From positions 35,606-99,605 of the forward strand of contig CAIQAB010000010.1 of the NCBI GenBank assembly GCA_903869675.1: a stretch of 64,000 nucleotides of DNA, written 5' to 3'. Position numbers and translations under genes: made by a program. Source of the stretch: an uncultured Verrucomicrobiota bacterium (GTDB lineage: Bacteria; Verrucomicrobiota; Verrucomicrobiia; Opitutales; Opitutaceae). Below the pieces are notes generated by a model, which ran no database searches, was not told where the DNA came from, and saw only the letters and a list, made by a program, of their open reading frames with translations. Of this stretch, positions 1-9,851 are shown in pieces (the stretch's first letter is position 1; every line of letters starts with the position of its first letter).

Positions 1-1045
<1,045 letters not shown>

Positions 1046-1166
1046 CGCGCTCTCCGGGGCGCGAAGCCCGTGACGTTTCCCGCAAACCTCATTCCGCCCT
1101 CGTTATCCCCGTCGCCCTAACCTCTCCCCCGCCGCCCCCGAATCCGATTTTCGGATTATCCTCCCC

Positions 1167-2471
1167 ATGCCTAAGTTCGCCTACACCGCCATCGAGTCCA
1201 CCACCGGCCGCGAGAAAAAAGCCGTCATCGACAGCGCCTCGTCCGAACAAGCCGCGCTCGATTTGAAGGCCCTCGGTTTGCTCCCGACCTCCATCACTGC
1301 CGCCGGCACCCCCGCCTTCAAGGTTCCTGCCAAGGCCGCCCCGAAGGCCGCCGCCAAGGCCTTCGTCCCCAAAGCGGAGCCGAAGAAAAAGAAGTCCGGC
1401 GGGCCCGGTATCTCCTTCGGCAAAGTCATCGGCAACGAGGGCCTCGCCGTCTTTACCCGCCAGCTATCGACCCTCGTCAACGCCGGCATGCCCATCCTCC
1501 GCTCCCTCGAGACTCTCGCGCGTCAGGAAAAAAACCTGCGCTTCAAGTGGGTGCTCGAGCAGATCTCCGAGTCCATCAAGTCGGGTAACACCTTCTCCGA
1601 CGGCCTCACCCAGCACCCCAAGGTCTTCGACCGCCTTTACATCAACATGGTGAAGGCCGGCGAAGCGGGCGGTGTGCTCGGAACCGTGCTGGATCGCCTC
1701 TCCAAATTCATGGAAAAGGCGGAAAAAATCAAGGGCAAGGTCAAGGCTGCCATGACCTATCCCGTTATCATCGCGGGTGTTGCTGTTCTCATCGTGTCCG
1801 CCTTGATGGTGTTCGTCATTCCGAAGTTCCAAGAGATTTTCACCGGCCTCCTGAAGGGCACGCCGCTGCCGCTCCTGACCCAGGGCGTGATCGGGTTGTC
1901 GAATTTCATGAAGAACCAGATCTTCGCGACGATCGGCATCGTGGTCGCCGTGGTTTTCTTTTTCAAAACCATTACCAAGACCAAATCCGGTAAACGGGCG
2001 GTGGATTGGTTGCAGATTCACATCCCCGCCTTCGGCCCGCTTTTCCTGAAGGCTGCCATCGGCCGGTTCACCCGCACTCTGGGCACCTTGCTCTCCTCCG
2101 GCGTGCCTATCTTGCAGGCCTTGATCATCACCCGCGACACCTCCGGCAACGTCCACGTTGCCGAGGCTTTGAACAAGGTCCACGACCGCGTGAAAGAGGG
2201 TGAAGGCGTGGGCAAGCCGCTCGAGGCCACCAAGATTTTCCCCACCATGGTCACTTCCATGGTGGAGGTCGGCGAGGAAACCGGTGCGCTCCCCGAGATG
2301 TTGACCCGTATCGCGGATACCTACGACGACGAGGTGGACAACGCCGTGACTTCGATCACCTCGATCATCGAGCCCATCATGATCGTCTTCATGGCCGTGG
2401 TGGTCGGCACCATCGTAATCGCGCTCTTCCTTCCGTTGGTGAAGATCATCCAGACCCTTTCCGGCGGTTGA
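1167..2471 (+). CDS. Pilus/type II secretion inner-membrane platform protein (PilC/GspF family)
   Basis: Polytopic inner-membrane protein that couples the assembly ATPase to the growing pilus or pseudopilus. It has 434 residues, near the family norm. The N-terminus (PKFAYTAIESTTGREKKAV) is the usual GspF/PilC start. A Lys/Ala/Pro-rich linker (about residues 50-75) precedes the first T2SSF domain (VFTRQLSTLVNAGMPILRSL). Hydrophobic segments lie near residues 198-220, 250-270 and 405-430. A second T2SSF domain (FTRTLGTLLSSGVPILQAL) ends with the family-typical EPIMIVFMAVVVG. It follows the ATPase gene and is closed by a terminator-like hairpin, so the pair looks like the end of a pilus operon. 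The basic linker is longer than in many PilC proteins. Confidence 0.93.
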   Translation: MPKFAYTAIESTTGREKKAVIDSASSEQAALDLKALGLLPTSITAAGTPAFKVPAKAAPKAAAKAFVPKAEPKKKKSGGPGISFGKVIGNEGLAVFTRQLSTLVNAGMPILRSLETLARQEKNLRFKWVLEQISESIKSGNTFSDGLTQHPKVFDRLYINMVKAGEAGGVLGTVLDRLSKFMEKAEKIKGKVKAAMTYPVIIAGVAVLIVSALMVFVIPKFQEIFTGLLKGTPLPLLTQGVIGLSNFMKNQIFATIGIVVAVVFFFKTITKTKSGKRAVDWLQIHIPAFGPLFLKAAIGRFTRTLGTLLSSGVPILQALIITRDTSGNVHVAEALNKVHDRVKEGEGVGKPLEATKIFPTMVTSMVEVGEETGALPEMLTRIADTYDDEVDNAVTSITSIIEPIMIVFMAVVVGTIVIALFLPLVKIIQTLSGG

Positions 2472-2492
2472 TCCGTCGCCAGTCCCAGGGAG

Positions 2493-2530
2493 GCCGCCCG
2501 CCGCTCCGCTTTCTGGCGGGCGGCGGTTTC
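2493..2530 (+). terminator. Rho-independent terminator-like hairpin after pilC
   Basis: A perfect 10-bp GC-rich stem (2493-2502 with 2515-2524, 12-base loop) is followed by GGTTTCTGTTTAT. The T-tract is interrupted, so efficiency is uncertain. It lies between two convergent genes and fits best as the end of the pilus transcript. Confidence 0.6.
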
Positions 2531-2552
2531 TGTTTATCGGCGGTGCGCTGCG

Positions 2553-3794
2553 TTATCCGCGGCGGATTTCCGAGCCCTCGAAGCGGATCGAGAGGCGGTA
2601 GACCTTCTTTATGCGGCAGGTGATTTTGCCGGTGGCGGCGTCAAAGGTGTCGGGCACTTCGATGCGGTGCAGGTCCACTGTGGCATGGTAGCCGCGCTCG
2701 CTAAAGACGTCGATCAGGATGGCCAGCGCCAGCGGATCGTCGAGCACGGCGTCCTCGGTATTCACCGAAGCCACGCCGGAGATGGCGTGCCGCAGCACGA
2801 TGGGCATGACCTTGCGGGCGATGAAATCAACGACCTTGGAAAGTAACTCGGCGTTTTCGAAGGCATATTCATCCAGCCGCTTAACCAGTTCTTGACGGGC
2901 GTGGATAACGATATCGTTGGCCACCGGGATGGTGCGCAGGAGGTCGTGGGTGCGCGGATCGAGTTCCAGCGAGCTCTGGTATTGTAGTTCGCGGAGGATG
3001 TTCTGCTCCACGTCGGAGATCTGGCCTTGGGCGTTAACCAGATGGTAGTGGAAGATCTCCCGCAGGGATTGCAGCGCATCCCAAGTCTGCTCCTTGAAGA
3101 TGCGGTAGCGGCGTTTCGCCAGCTCTAGGTCGTAGTCGGTGACCCGCTCCTCGAGCAGTTCGCCCAGCCCGGTGCGGCGCACTTCGTCATTGTGAGCCCG
3201 GATATCCAGACCCCGCTTCAGTTGGCGCTCTACCGACGTCTTTTCGTCCACGAACAGCACCATGATGTGGATGGTGGGGTGGCGGAAATGCATGCGCAGC
3301 GCGGTGTGGTAAAACTCGCGACGCAGCGCGTGCATCCGGTCCACGAGCAGCTTGAGGCACTCGACCTGGACCTGCGTGCGGGGAAAGCCGTCGAGGATCA
3401 CGCCGTCGCGGTAGGCGGGCTCGATGAGCTTGCGGAAAAGCAGGCGCATGACCTCGCGGTCGCCGACCATGTGGCCGGCATCCTTGATTTGCTTGGCTTC
3501 CGCCGAATCGAGCAGGGTGCTTACTACGATGGGTTCGCAGGTGAGTCCACGGGCCTTGATGATAAACCCGGTGTTGGTGCCTTTGCCGGCACCCGGCGCT
3601 CCGCCCAGTAAGATGATTTCCTTGGGGAAACGCAGCTGTTCGCGCCCATAATCCTGCTCGAGGTTACGCCAGACGGCGTCGAAAATCACCTGGGCGTCCT
3701 TGATCTCCAAATCCTGATGGCGGCTGGCTCCGGCGGCGGGAGTGGCAAACGGCAGCAGGCCGGCGGTCTTTAATTCGGGAGAAGGCGTGGACAT
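2553..3794 (-). CDS. Adenylate-kinase-like nucleoside monophosphate kinase, extended form
   Basis: P-loop NMP kinase. The Walker A motif GGAPGAGKGTNTG is the adenylate kinase form, followed by an NMP-bind/LID-like region with DGVILDGFPRTQVQVE, the Asp-Gly-Phe-Pro-Arg signature. The predicted reaction is phosphoryl transfer from ATP to a nucleoside monophosphate in the cytoplasm. The protein has 413 residues, about twice the size of a normal adenylate kinase. The additional C-terminal ~200 residues (coiled or helical, then a region ending in YRLSIRFEGSEIRRG) match nothing I recognise. The ATG at 3794 is preferred; a TTG four codons upstream (3806) is possible, and neither has a clear ribosome-binding site. 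It is convergent with pilC, and its housekeeping role is uncertain because of the extension. Confidence 0.75.
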   Translation of the reverse strand: MSTPSPELKTAGLLPFATPAAGASRHQDLEIKDAQVIFDAVWRNLEQDYGREQLRFPKEIILLGGAPGAGKGTNTGFIIKARGLTCEPIVVSTLLDSAEAKQIKDAGHMVGDREVMRLLFRKLIEPAYRDGVILDGFPRTQVQVECLKLLVDRMHALRREFYHTALRMHFRHPTIHIMVLFVDEKTSVERQLKRGLDIRAHNDEVRRTGLGELLEERVTDYDLELAKRRYRIFKEQTWDALQSLREIFHYHLVNAQGQISDVEQNILRELQYQSSLELDPRTHDLLRTIPVANDIVIHARQELVKRLDEYAFENAELLSKVVDFIARKVMPIVLRHAISGVASVNTEDAVLDDPLALAILIDVFSERGYHATVDLHRIEVPDTFDAATGKITCRIKKVYRLSIRFEGSEIRRG

Positions 3795-3886
3795 GGGTTG
3801 AAGCAATCAGACAGAGCAAAAGGGACGCCTCTTTCGACTATGAATTGATGCGGAGCCCAAAACCTCGTGAAGATGGCGATGATCCC

Positions 3887-4154
3887 GTGCGGAAAGTGAG
3901 CAGCGGAGGCGCGTCACTTTAGAGGGAACCCGTCGCGAACCACGGGGTCCTATTCCGCACATCCTTGAGCACGGTTGCGAAGCCCGCCTCCCCTTGGAGC
4001 GTAGCCCCGTGGCCGGCCCAAGGTATAACCCTTTTGTTCTTTCGGGTCCGTCTTGCGGGCCCGGTTACAATTCCTGAAGCCGCGAACTTCAGGAGTGTTA
4101 GTTGAAGCTGGACCTGACGGGGCCGCCTTGCGAGGGGGCCCCGTCTTGTTTTTG
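3887..4154 (+). ncRNA. Candidate structured RNA (or attenuator leader) ending in an intrinsic terminator
   Basis: The gap 3795-4209 has no convincing gene but holds consecutive stable helices. Bases 3887-3894 pair perfectly with 3953-3960 and enclose two hairpins (3895-3899/3914-3918 and 3925-3933/3942-3950, one mismatch), giving a three-way junction. A nested helix follows (3963-3967/4019-4023 outside 3970-3974/4007-4011). Next come 4043-4050/4056-4063 (one G-U pair, 5-base loop), a perfect 7-bp hairpin (4073-4079/4087-4093), and a 9-bp terminator stem at 4116-4145. I found no tmRNA, RNase P, SRP or 6S signature. The 5' end is unknown; the start given is the first helix. It could be a free small RNA or the attenuated leader of the protease gene that starts 55 bases after the T-run. 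Confidence 0.5.
4116..4154 (+). terminator. Strong Rho-independent terminator
   Basis: Perfect 9-bp stem GACGGGGCC (4116-4124) with GGCCCCGTC (4137-4145), 12-base loop, followed directly by TTGTTTTTG. The T-tract is on the + strand only. No protein gene upstream reads in this direction, so it must end a non-coding transcript or act as an attenuator for the gene at 4210. Confidence 0.82.
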
Positions 4155-4209
4155 ACGAAAAGTGCGCTTGGGCGTTGCAGTCGGAGCGTGGCGAATTGCA
4201 GATCGGTAG

Positions 4210-5748
4210 ATGAAATATCTTTTATGCCACGCGTCGGGTGGGAAGCCCCCGGTGACGGTCGTGGCGCGGAGGGGCGCGGCGTGGTTTGGCGCACTGGTTT
4301 TAGCGTGGTGCGGTTGGGGCATTTCGCTCCGCGCCGAGGATGCCGCGCCGGAGCAAGCCGTGGTGCAGATCCTTACCTACAGTCAGGTTCCTGAGTTTGA
4401 TGCACCGTGGCGCTTTGAGCCAGTGCGCCATTCCGCGGGCACGGGCTTTGTCATCGCTGGCGGGCGCATCCTGACCAACGCGCACGTGATTGCTTGGGCC
4501 AAGCAAATCCTGGTGCGTCGTTACCAGGATCCGCGCCTGCTCACGGCACGGGTGGTCTTCGCCGGCCATGATTGTGATCTTGCCGTCCTGGAGTTGGAGG
4601 AGCCGGCCCAGCTGGCGGACGTGAAACCCCTCGAGTTCGGCGAATTGCCCACGGTGCAGTCAACCGTGGTAACGTGCGGCTACCCGGCCGGCGGCGATCA
4701 GATGTCGTTTACCCGCGGCGTGGTTTCCCGCATCGAGGTCCAGCCCTACGCTCATGCCGGCAATCGCGCCCTGCTGGCCGTGCAGACGGACGCCGCGATT
4801 AACCCGGGCAACAGCGGAGGCCCGGTGTTCCAGGGCAACAAAGTCGTCGGGGTCGCGTTCCAGGGCATACCCGGCCTGCAGAACGCCGGATTCTTCATCC
4901 CGCCCGAGGTCGTGGAGCATTTTCTCAAGGACATCGCCGACGGTCATTATGATGGTTTCCCGCAAGCGGGGCTGACTTTGGAGCCTGTGCAAAATCCCGC
5001 CTACCGCCGCGTGCTGGGGCTGGCTGACGACGGTCGTGGCGCGCGCGTTGATTCCCTGCGGGCCGGGGGCCCGGCGGCGCGCGGGTTGCGCCCCGATGAC
5101 GTGCTGCTCGAGGCAGGCGGGTATCCGGTGGGCAGCGATGGTATGATTCCTTACCAAGGCAACCGTGTCGCCGTCGGGGTGGCGTTTCAACAGCCCCAGG
5201 CCGGCGAGGTGTTGCGACTCTCCGTTTTCCGCGAAGGCAAGACGCTTGATGTCGATGTCAACATGGAGGCCTACGACGGGGACCGTCTCGCGGGGAGCCA
5301 ATACGACCAACCGCCGCGTTATTTTATCTACGCCGGGCTTATCTTCACCCCCCTGAGCGCGAATTACCTCGAGACACTTGGGGAGCCCGGGCGTGATTAC
5401 CTCTGGAAGGGGTTGGCGGAGCTCACGTATCAACTCTATCACCTTGAGGCCGAGTCCCCGGGATCGGGGCGAGTCGAGCCAGTCGTGCTTTGCGGCATCC
5501 TCCCGCATGCCGTCAACGCCGACCTTTCCGTGCGTGGGCGGGTGGTCGTCAATCGCATCAATGGCGTGCGCATTGAGCGGCTCGAGGACGTCCGCCGCGC
5601 TTTGCTTGAAAACCAAGGCGCGCGCCACCTGTTCGAGTTCAATAATCCGGAGCACGGTATACTGGAGGCGATTGACCGCGCTGCTGCGTCCGCCGCGCAT
5701 ACTGAAATTCTCCGCACCTACGGCATCGTCTCGGATCAACGCCTATGA
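4210..5748 (+). CDS. HtrA/Deg-like trypsin-fold serine protease with PDZ-like domain
   Basis: Envelope serine protease of the HtrA/Deg type (512 aa), expected to degrade or sense damaged exported proteins. A basic start and hydrophobic stretch (about residues 22-40) look like a signal peptide or membrane anchor. The catalytic triad is intact: His92 in LTNAHV, Asp123 in HDCDLAVL, and Ser202 in NPGNSGGPVF. A PDZ-like region follows (about 245-340), and the C-terminal 150 residues resemble the extra PDZ-like part of long Deg proteases. The gene sits 55 bases after the terminator at 4116-4154. Its stop overlaps the start of the next gene (ATGA), so the two are translationally coupled. Confidence 0.87.
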   Translation: MKYLLCHASGGKPPVTVVARRGAAWFGALVLAWCGWGISLRAEDAAPEQAVVQILTYSQVPEFDAPWRFEPVRHSAGTGFVIAGGRILTNAHVIAWAKQILVRRYQDPRLLTARVVFAGHDCDLAVLELEEPAQLADVKPLEFGELPTVQSTVVTCGYPAGGDQMSFTRGVVSRIEVQPYAHAGNRALLAVQTDAAINPGNSGGPVFQGNKVVGVAFQGIPGLQNAGFFIPPEVVEHFLKDIADGHYDGFPQAGLTLEPVQNPAYRRVLGLADDGRGARVDSLRAGGPAARGLRPDDVLLEAGGYPVGSDGMIPYQGNRVAVGVAFQQPQAGEVLRLSVFREGKTLDVDVNMEAYDGDRLAGSQYDQPPRYFIYAGLIFTPLSANYLETLGEPGRDYLWKGLAELTYQLYHLEAESPGSGRVEPVVLCGILPHAVNADLSVRGRVVVNRINGVRIERLEDVRRALLENQGARHLFEFNNPEHGILEAIDRAAASAAHTEILRTYGIVSDQRL

Positions 5749-7196
5749 AACTTTTCCGCCTCCTTTTCCGAGTCGCCATGCTGGGCCTCGCCTCCGCCGC
5801 CGCGCTGCCCGCCCAGTCCGGGTGGGAACACTCCCTCGTCAGCATCGAGGTGACCTCGAAGGTCTACGACGCCTTTCAACCGTGGAACGATCCCACCCGC
5901 GCGGTGCGCAAGCACGGCGTGGTCATTGGTCCGGGCGAGGTGCTAACCACCGCGCAGTATCTCCCCACCCATACCCTCGTGCGTTTGCAAAAGGGCGGCC
6001 GCGGCCGCTGGTATGACGCCCGGGTGACCTGGTGGGACGCCCAGTCCAACCTCGCTCTGCTCACCACCGAAGCCCCGGCCTTTTGGGACGGGCTGCAGCC
6101 GGCTGCGCTCGCAGAGACGGTGTCGCGCGGTCCCGACTTCGAGCTCATCCGCTGGCGCGACGGCAACCTCGAGGAGAGGCGGGTCGAGTTTGGCCAGTTC
6201 ACGGTTGGGGAGGGCGTGATTGGTTTCGCTCCGCACGTGCAGATGGAGGTCGCGGCCGACTTAAGCGGCCTTGGCTGGGCGGAGCTCATCGTGCGCGAAG
6301 GGCGGGTGCTCGGCCTTACCACCCACTCAAACGGCCGGGTTTGCGGCGTGTTGCCCGCGACCTTCATTCGCCGCGTGCTGGCGGCGCACCGGGCGGGGAC
6401 TTTTACCGGACTCGGTTATTTCGACTTCACGTGGCAACCCGGCGGCAACCCGGAGTTGCTCAAAGAGCTCGGTCTCGATGGTCCGCCGCGCGGCGGGGTG
6501 GTGAACCGGGCTGGGCACGTCACCGATCCCGATAAGGCGCCCCAACCACGCGACATACTCCTCGCGGTGGATGGCTTCGATATCGATTCGGAGGGCGATT
6601 ACCTGGATCCGGACTTCGGCCATCTCATGCTGGAGAACCTCGCTAACCGTGCGCACTTCGCCGGTGATACGGTGAAGCTCCGGCTGCGCCGTGGCCCGGA
6701 GGAGCGCACCATCGACTACGTCGTGCCGGTGGCACGGTTCGCCGACGAGTTGGTGCCGCGCGAGGTCTTCGGCGCTCCGCCCGTCTACCTCGTGGCGGGG
6801 GGGCTGGTTTTCCAGCCTTTGACCCAGCCGTTCCTGCGCGGGTGGGGCGATGAATGGCGGAAACACGCCCCCTTTCGGCTTCAGTATTATCAATATGCCG
6901 ATGCCCATGACCGCCGTGATTCGCTCGTCGTGCTCACCGGCGTGCTGCCGGACGAGATCAATCTGGGCTATGAGGACGCCGACCTGATCGTGCTGGACCG
7001 GGTGAATGGCCGCATGATTGCCACCCTGGCCGACCTCGCGGAGGCCCTGAAGACGGCGTCGCCCGGTGGCGTGCACCGTTTCGAGTTCATGCCCGGGCAC
7101 AACTTGCAACGGCTGTTGCTCGATGCCGCCACGCTGGACGAAGCCACCCGTCGGGTGGTCGAGCACTACGGCCTGCCGGCGGCGGCGCGTTTCTAG
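5745..7196 (+). CDS. Catalytically degenerate HtrA-like paralogue (pseudoprotease) with PDZ-like domain
   Basis: This 483-residue protein lines up with its upstream neighbour along its length (for example FQPLTQPFLRGWG against FTPLSANYLETLG), but the protease site is lost. The His position is Gln71 in LTTAQYL, the Asp position is Asn102 in QSNLALL, and the GNSGG loop is replaced by a segment reading DLSGLGWAELIV. An N-terminal signal peptide (MKLFRLLFRVAMLGLASAAALPA) is clear. The start codon overlaps the upstream stop by 4 bases. The conserved architecture with all three catalytic residues missing suggests a non-catalytic partner, adaptor or regulator of the active protease. The paralogy is visible by eye; the function is inferred. 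Confidence 0.82.
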   Translation: MKLFRLLFRVAMLGLASAAALPAQSGWEHSLVSIEVTSKVYDAFQPWNDPTRAVRKHGVVIGPGEVLTTAQYLPTHTLVRLQKGGRGRWYDARVTWWDAQSNLALLTTEAPAFWDGLQPAALAETVSRGPDFELIRWRDGNLEERRVEFGQFTVGEGVIGFAPHVQMEVAADLSGLGWAELIVREGRVLGLTTHSNGRVCGVLPATFIRRVLAAHRAGTFTGLGYFDFTWQPGGNPELLKELGLDGPPRGGVVNRAGHVTDPDKAPQPRDILLAVDGFDIDSEGDYLDPDFGHLMLENLANRAHFAGDTVKLRLRRGPEERTIDYVVPVARFADELVPREVFGAPPVYLVAGGLVFQPLTQPFLRGWGDEWRKHAPFRLQYYQYADAHDRRDSLVVLTGVLPDEINLGYEDADLIVLDRVNGRMIATLADLAEALKTASPGGVHRFEFMPGHNLQRLLLDAATLDEATRRVVEHYGLPAAARF

Positions 7197-7211
7197 CCGT
7201 GCCGCGTCCGG

Positions 7212-9851
7212 TCAGCGTTTTTTAAACAGCATCTGTGGGGCTGTTTCGAGCTGGCCGCGGGTAACGCCGATCTGGTTGAGGAGCTTCAGCTCGCGCCACA
7301 GCTCGGCCCCGGAAAGCGTGCCGCGGAGCAGCTTGTGGTAGGCACGCGCCGTGCGTAGCACCTCCTCGGGCGCTTCATCGACAAATTCGATTCGGAAGTG
7401 GCGTGCGCCAAGCCCGAGCAGGCGGTCGGCGAACTCGGCTCCAGTCTGAGCCCTTGGGTTAAAAACGGTGTTCCGGCAGCCGGCGTCGGCTTTCAGTGGC
7501 AACAGCGCGCCGACCCGATCGCGCAGCGCCACGCGGTGTTTTTCGCAGGGCCGGCCGCAGTCGTGGTAATCTTTTCCAGTCGAGAGAAAGGCGCAGAACA
7601 CGCAGTGTTCCATGTGAAACATCGGCATGTGCTGGTGCAGGGTCAGCTCGAACCAGGCGGGAGGGGCTCCGCGCAGCAGGGATTCCAGCTGGGCGACATT
7701 CAGGTCGTAGCTGGCGGTCACCCGCTCCAAACGGTATTTAGACAGGTAATACTCGGCGGCGAGCGGGTTGGCGACGTTGAGGGAAAAATCGCCGCGCAGC
7801 CGGAGGCTAGGGGCGGCGGAGGGGAAGAAACGCAGGTGCTCGTGGTTGCGGGCGAGGATGCCATCGGGTTCGGCGGAAAGGACCTGCTTCAGGATCCACT
7901 CCTCGCCGGGTTTGAAGACGCGCGGCGGGGCGAGCCAGATCGCCGGCGCCAGCGGCGCCGGAATATCCGATGTCCAATGCCCGATGACCGAAGTGCAAGC
8001 GGTCCGCCACTGGCGGAATTTGGCGACGGCCTCGCGGTAGTGTTTGGGGTTTTCGAACTCGCAGTAGAGGTCGGCAAACGGGACCTCGGCGGCGAGGGCG
8101 GCGTCGAGCTGGCCGAAGTCGCGGACGTAGAGAATCAGTGCGGGCGGTTGAGAAGGGGCGGCAAGCTCCGGCGGACGCGCCAGCGTGGTGTCCCCGCCTT
8201 CGATCAACTGCCAGCGGCGAGGCTGGGCGCGCAGTTGCTCGAGGCGGGCGGCGGCGTCACGGCGCAGTCGGTTAAGTTCGCTAGTCGGGAGCATGACTGC
8301 GCCCTCGAGGCGGCTGTCCAGACTGGCGAGGTGAAAGGGTGTCCCGCCGAGCCGGCCGAGTTGGTCGCGGAGTCGCTCGTCGGTGAGGGGGCGTTGGTCG
8401 GAGGGGGCGGCCTCGAGCGGGAGCGCGGAGGCTTCGCGAACCACGTGACCGGCGCCGTCATCGAGGATCAGGGTGAGGGGGGCACCGGCGTGGCCGTGGA
8501 CCTCGGCGGAGATGGGGCGGGTCTGGCGGATTTTTTCGCCGGCGAAGGTGGCGCGCAGTTCGCGGTCGAGGGCGGGATCGTTGGTTTTCCAGACGCGGTG
8601 GCCGGGGCGGATTTTTTTGAAATCGAGGTCGCCGTGGCCGAAGCGGAGCACGCTCTCGCCGGAGCGGGCGTCGAGGGTGGACTGGTAGATGCGCCCGCCT
8701 TCCTCGCCGGCGGCGGGGTTACCGGCATCGAACACCACGCCGTCGCCCGGCTTGGCGGGGGCGACGAGTTTCAGCGCCACGTGGTCGGGGCCGACGCGCG
8801 TGACTTGGCCGAGGAACACGCCCCGCTTGGTGCCGAAGCGACCGTGGGCGAGTTCCTGATTGTTGATACCGTTGAACCAGCCCGGGTAGAGGCCTCGGGA
8901 GAAGGCCATGTTCAGCTCGTATTTCGCCTGGCCCGGGTCAAAGGAGGGGGACGGGGCTTCGCCGTTTAGCTCGGCCAGCACGCGGTCGAGGGCCTGCCGG
9001 TAGGTGCGGGTGATGCTGGCGACGTATTCGGGGGATTTAAGGCGTCCCTCGATTTTCAGGGAAGCGACACCGGCGCGGACGAGCTGAGGCAGCACGTCGA
9101 GGCCGGCGAGATCTTGGGGGCTGAGCAGGTATTGGCGGTCGCCGAGATCGACTTTTTCGCCGTCGCGCACGAGCTCGTAAGGCATGCGGCAGGCCTGGGC
9201 GCATTCGCCCCGGTTGGCGGAGCGACCGCCGAGTGATTCGCTGGTCAGGCACTGGCCGGAATAGGCTACGCAGAGCGCGCCGTGCACAAAAACCTCGAGC
9301 GGCAGGGGGGCTTCGCCCGGGGCGAGGGCGGCGCGCTGGGCGGCTTGTATGTGCTCGATCTCCTTGAGTGAGTTTTCGCGGGCCAGGACCACGAGTTCGG
9401 CGCCGAGATCGCGGGCGAAGGCCACGCCGGCATCGTTGGTCACGGTCATCTGGGTGGAGCCGTGGATGGGGAAATCCGGGGAGAGGCGGCGGATCAGGCG
9501 GCAGATGCCTACATCCTGGACGATGGCGGCGTCGACGCCGGCGGCGATTATGGCGCGCAGGTAGTCGGCGGCGTCATCCAGTTCGTTGGCGAAGACGAGG
9601 GTATTGAACGTCACGTAGCCGCGCACGCCACGACGGTGGAGAAAGGCCATCAAGGCGGGCAGGTCGGCCACGGTGAAGTTGTGGGCGCGCATGCGGGCAT
9701 TGAAGCGCTCAAGGCCGAAGAAAATGGCGTCGGCGCCGTTCTCCACGGCGGCGCGGGCGCACTCCCAGTCGCCGGCGGGCGCGAGCAACTCCGGCCGGGC
9801 GTAGCGGGTCTGGGCGGGTGCGGGCGATGGGGAAGGGACGTAGGCGGACAT
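7212..9851 (-). CDS. U32 family protein, RlhA-like (23S rRNA hydroxylation type)
   Basis: Long U32 family member (879 aa). The N-terminus RPELLAPAGDWECARAAVENGADAI is the usual TIM-barrel start. The U32 signature is complete (FVHGALCVAYSGQCLTS followed by CAQACRMPYEL). A middle DUF3656-like region comes next, and a C-terminal Cys-rich part (HMEHCVFCAFLSTG, CGRPCEKH) could hold an Fe-S cluster. E. coli RlhA, a shorter member, makes 5-hydroxycytidine in 23S rRNA, so RNA hydroxylation is more likely than the older name of collagenase-like peptidase. The ATG at 9851 is preferred over a TTG three codons earlier. It is convergent with the protease operon, 15 bases away. Confidence 0.85.
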   Translation of the reverse strand: MSAYVPSPSPAPAQTRYARPELLAPAGDWECARAAVENGADAIFFGLERFNARMRAHNFTVADLPALMAFLHRRGVRGYVTFNTLVFANELDDAADYLRAIIAAGVDAAIVQDVGICRLIRRLSPDFPIHGSTQMTVTNDAGVAFARDLGAELVVLARENSLKEIEHIQAAQRAALAPGEAPLPLEVFVHGALCVAYSGQCLTSESLGGRSANRGECAQACRMPYELVRDGEKVDLGDRQYLLSPQDLAGLDVLPQLVRAGVASLKIEGRLKSPEYVASITRTYRQALDRVLAELNGEAPSPSFDPGQAKYELNMAFSRGLYPGWFNGINNQELAHGRFGTKRGVFLGQVTRVGPDHVALKLVAPAKPGDGVVFDAGNPAAGEEGGRIYQSTLDARSGESVLRFGHGDLDFKKIRPGHRVWKTNDPALDRELRATFAGEKIRQTRPISAEVHGHAGAPLTLILDDGAGHVVREASALPLEAAPSDQRPLTDERLRDQLGRLGGTPFHLASLDSRLEGAVMLPTSELNRLRRDAAARLEQLRAQPRRWQLIEGGDTTLARPPELAAPSQPPALILYVRDFGQLDAALAAEVPFADLYCEFENPKHYREAVAKFRQWRTACTSVIGHWTSDIPAPLAPAIWLAPPRVFKPGEEWILKQVLSAEPDGILARNHEHLRFFPSAAPSLRLRGDFSLNVANPLAAEYYLSKYRLERVTASYDLNVAQLESLLRGAPPAWFELTLHQHMPMFHMEHCVFCAFLSTGKDYHDCGRPCEKHRVALRDRVGALLPLKADAGCRNTVFNPRAQTGAEFADRLLGLGARHFRIEFVDEAPEEVLRTARAYHKLLRGTLSGAELWRELKLLNQIGVTRGQLETAPQMLFKKR

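Noticed and set aside
3940..4000. A resemblance to the 5S rRNA segment reading CC-A-TTCCG-AC...AAGCCC
   Set aside because: Only this short run matches; the flanking helices differ from 5S rRNA and the segment is part of the three-way junction and the next helix.
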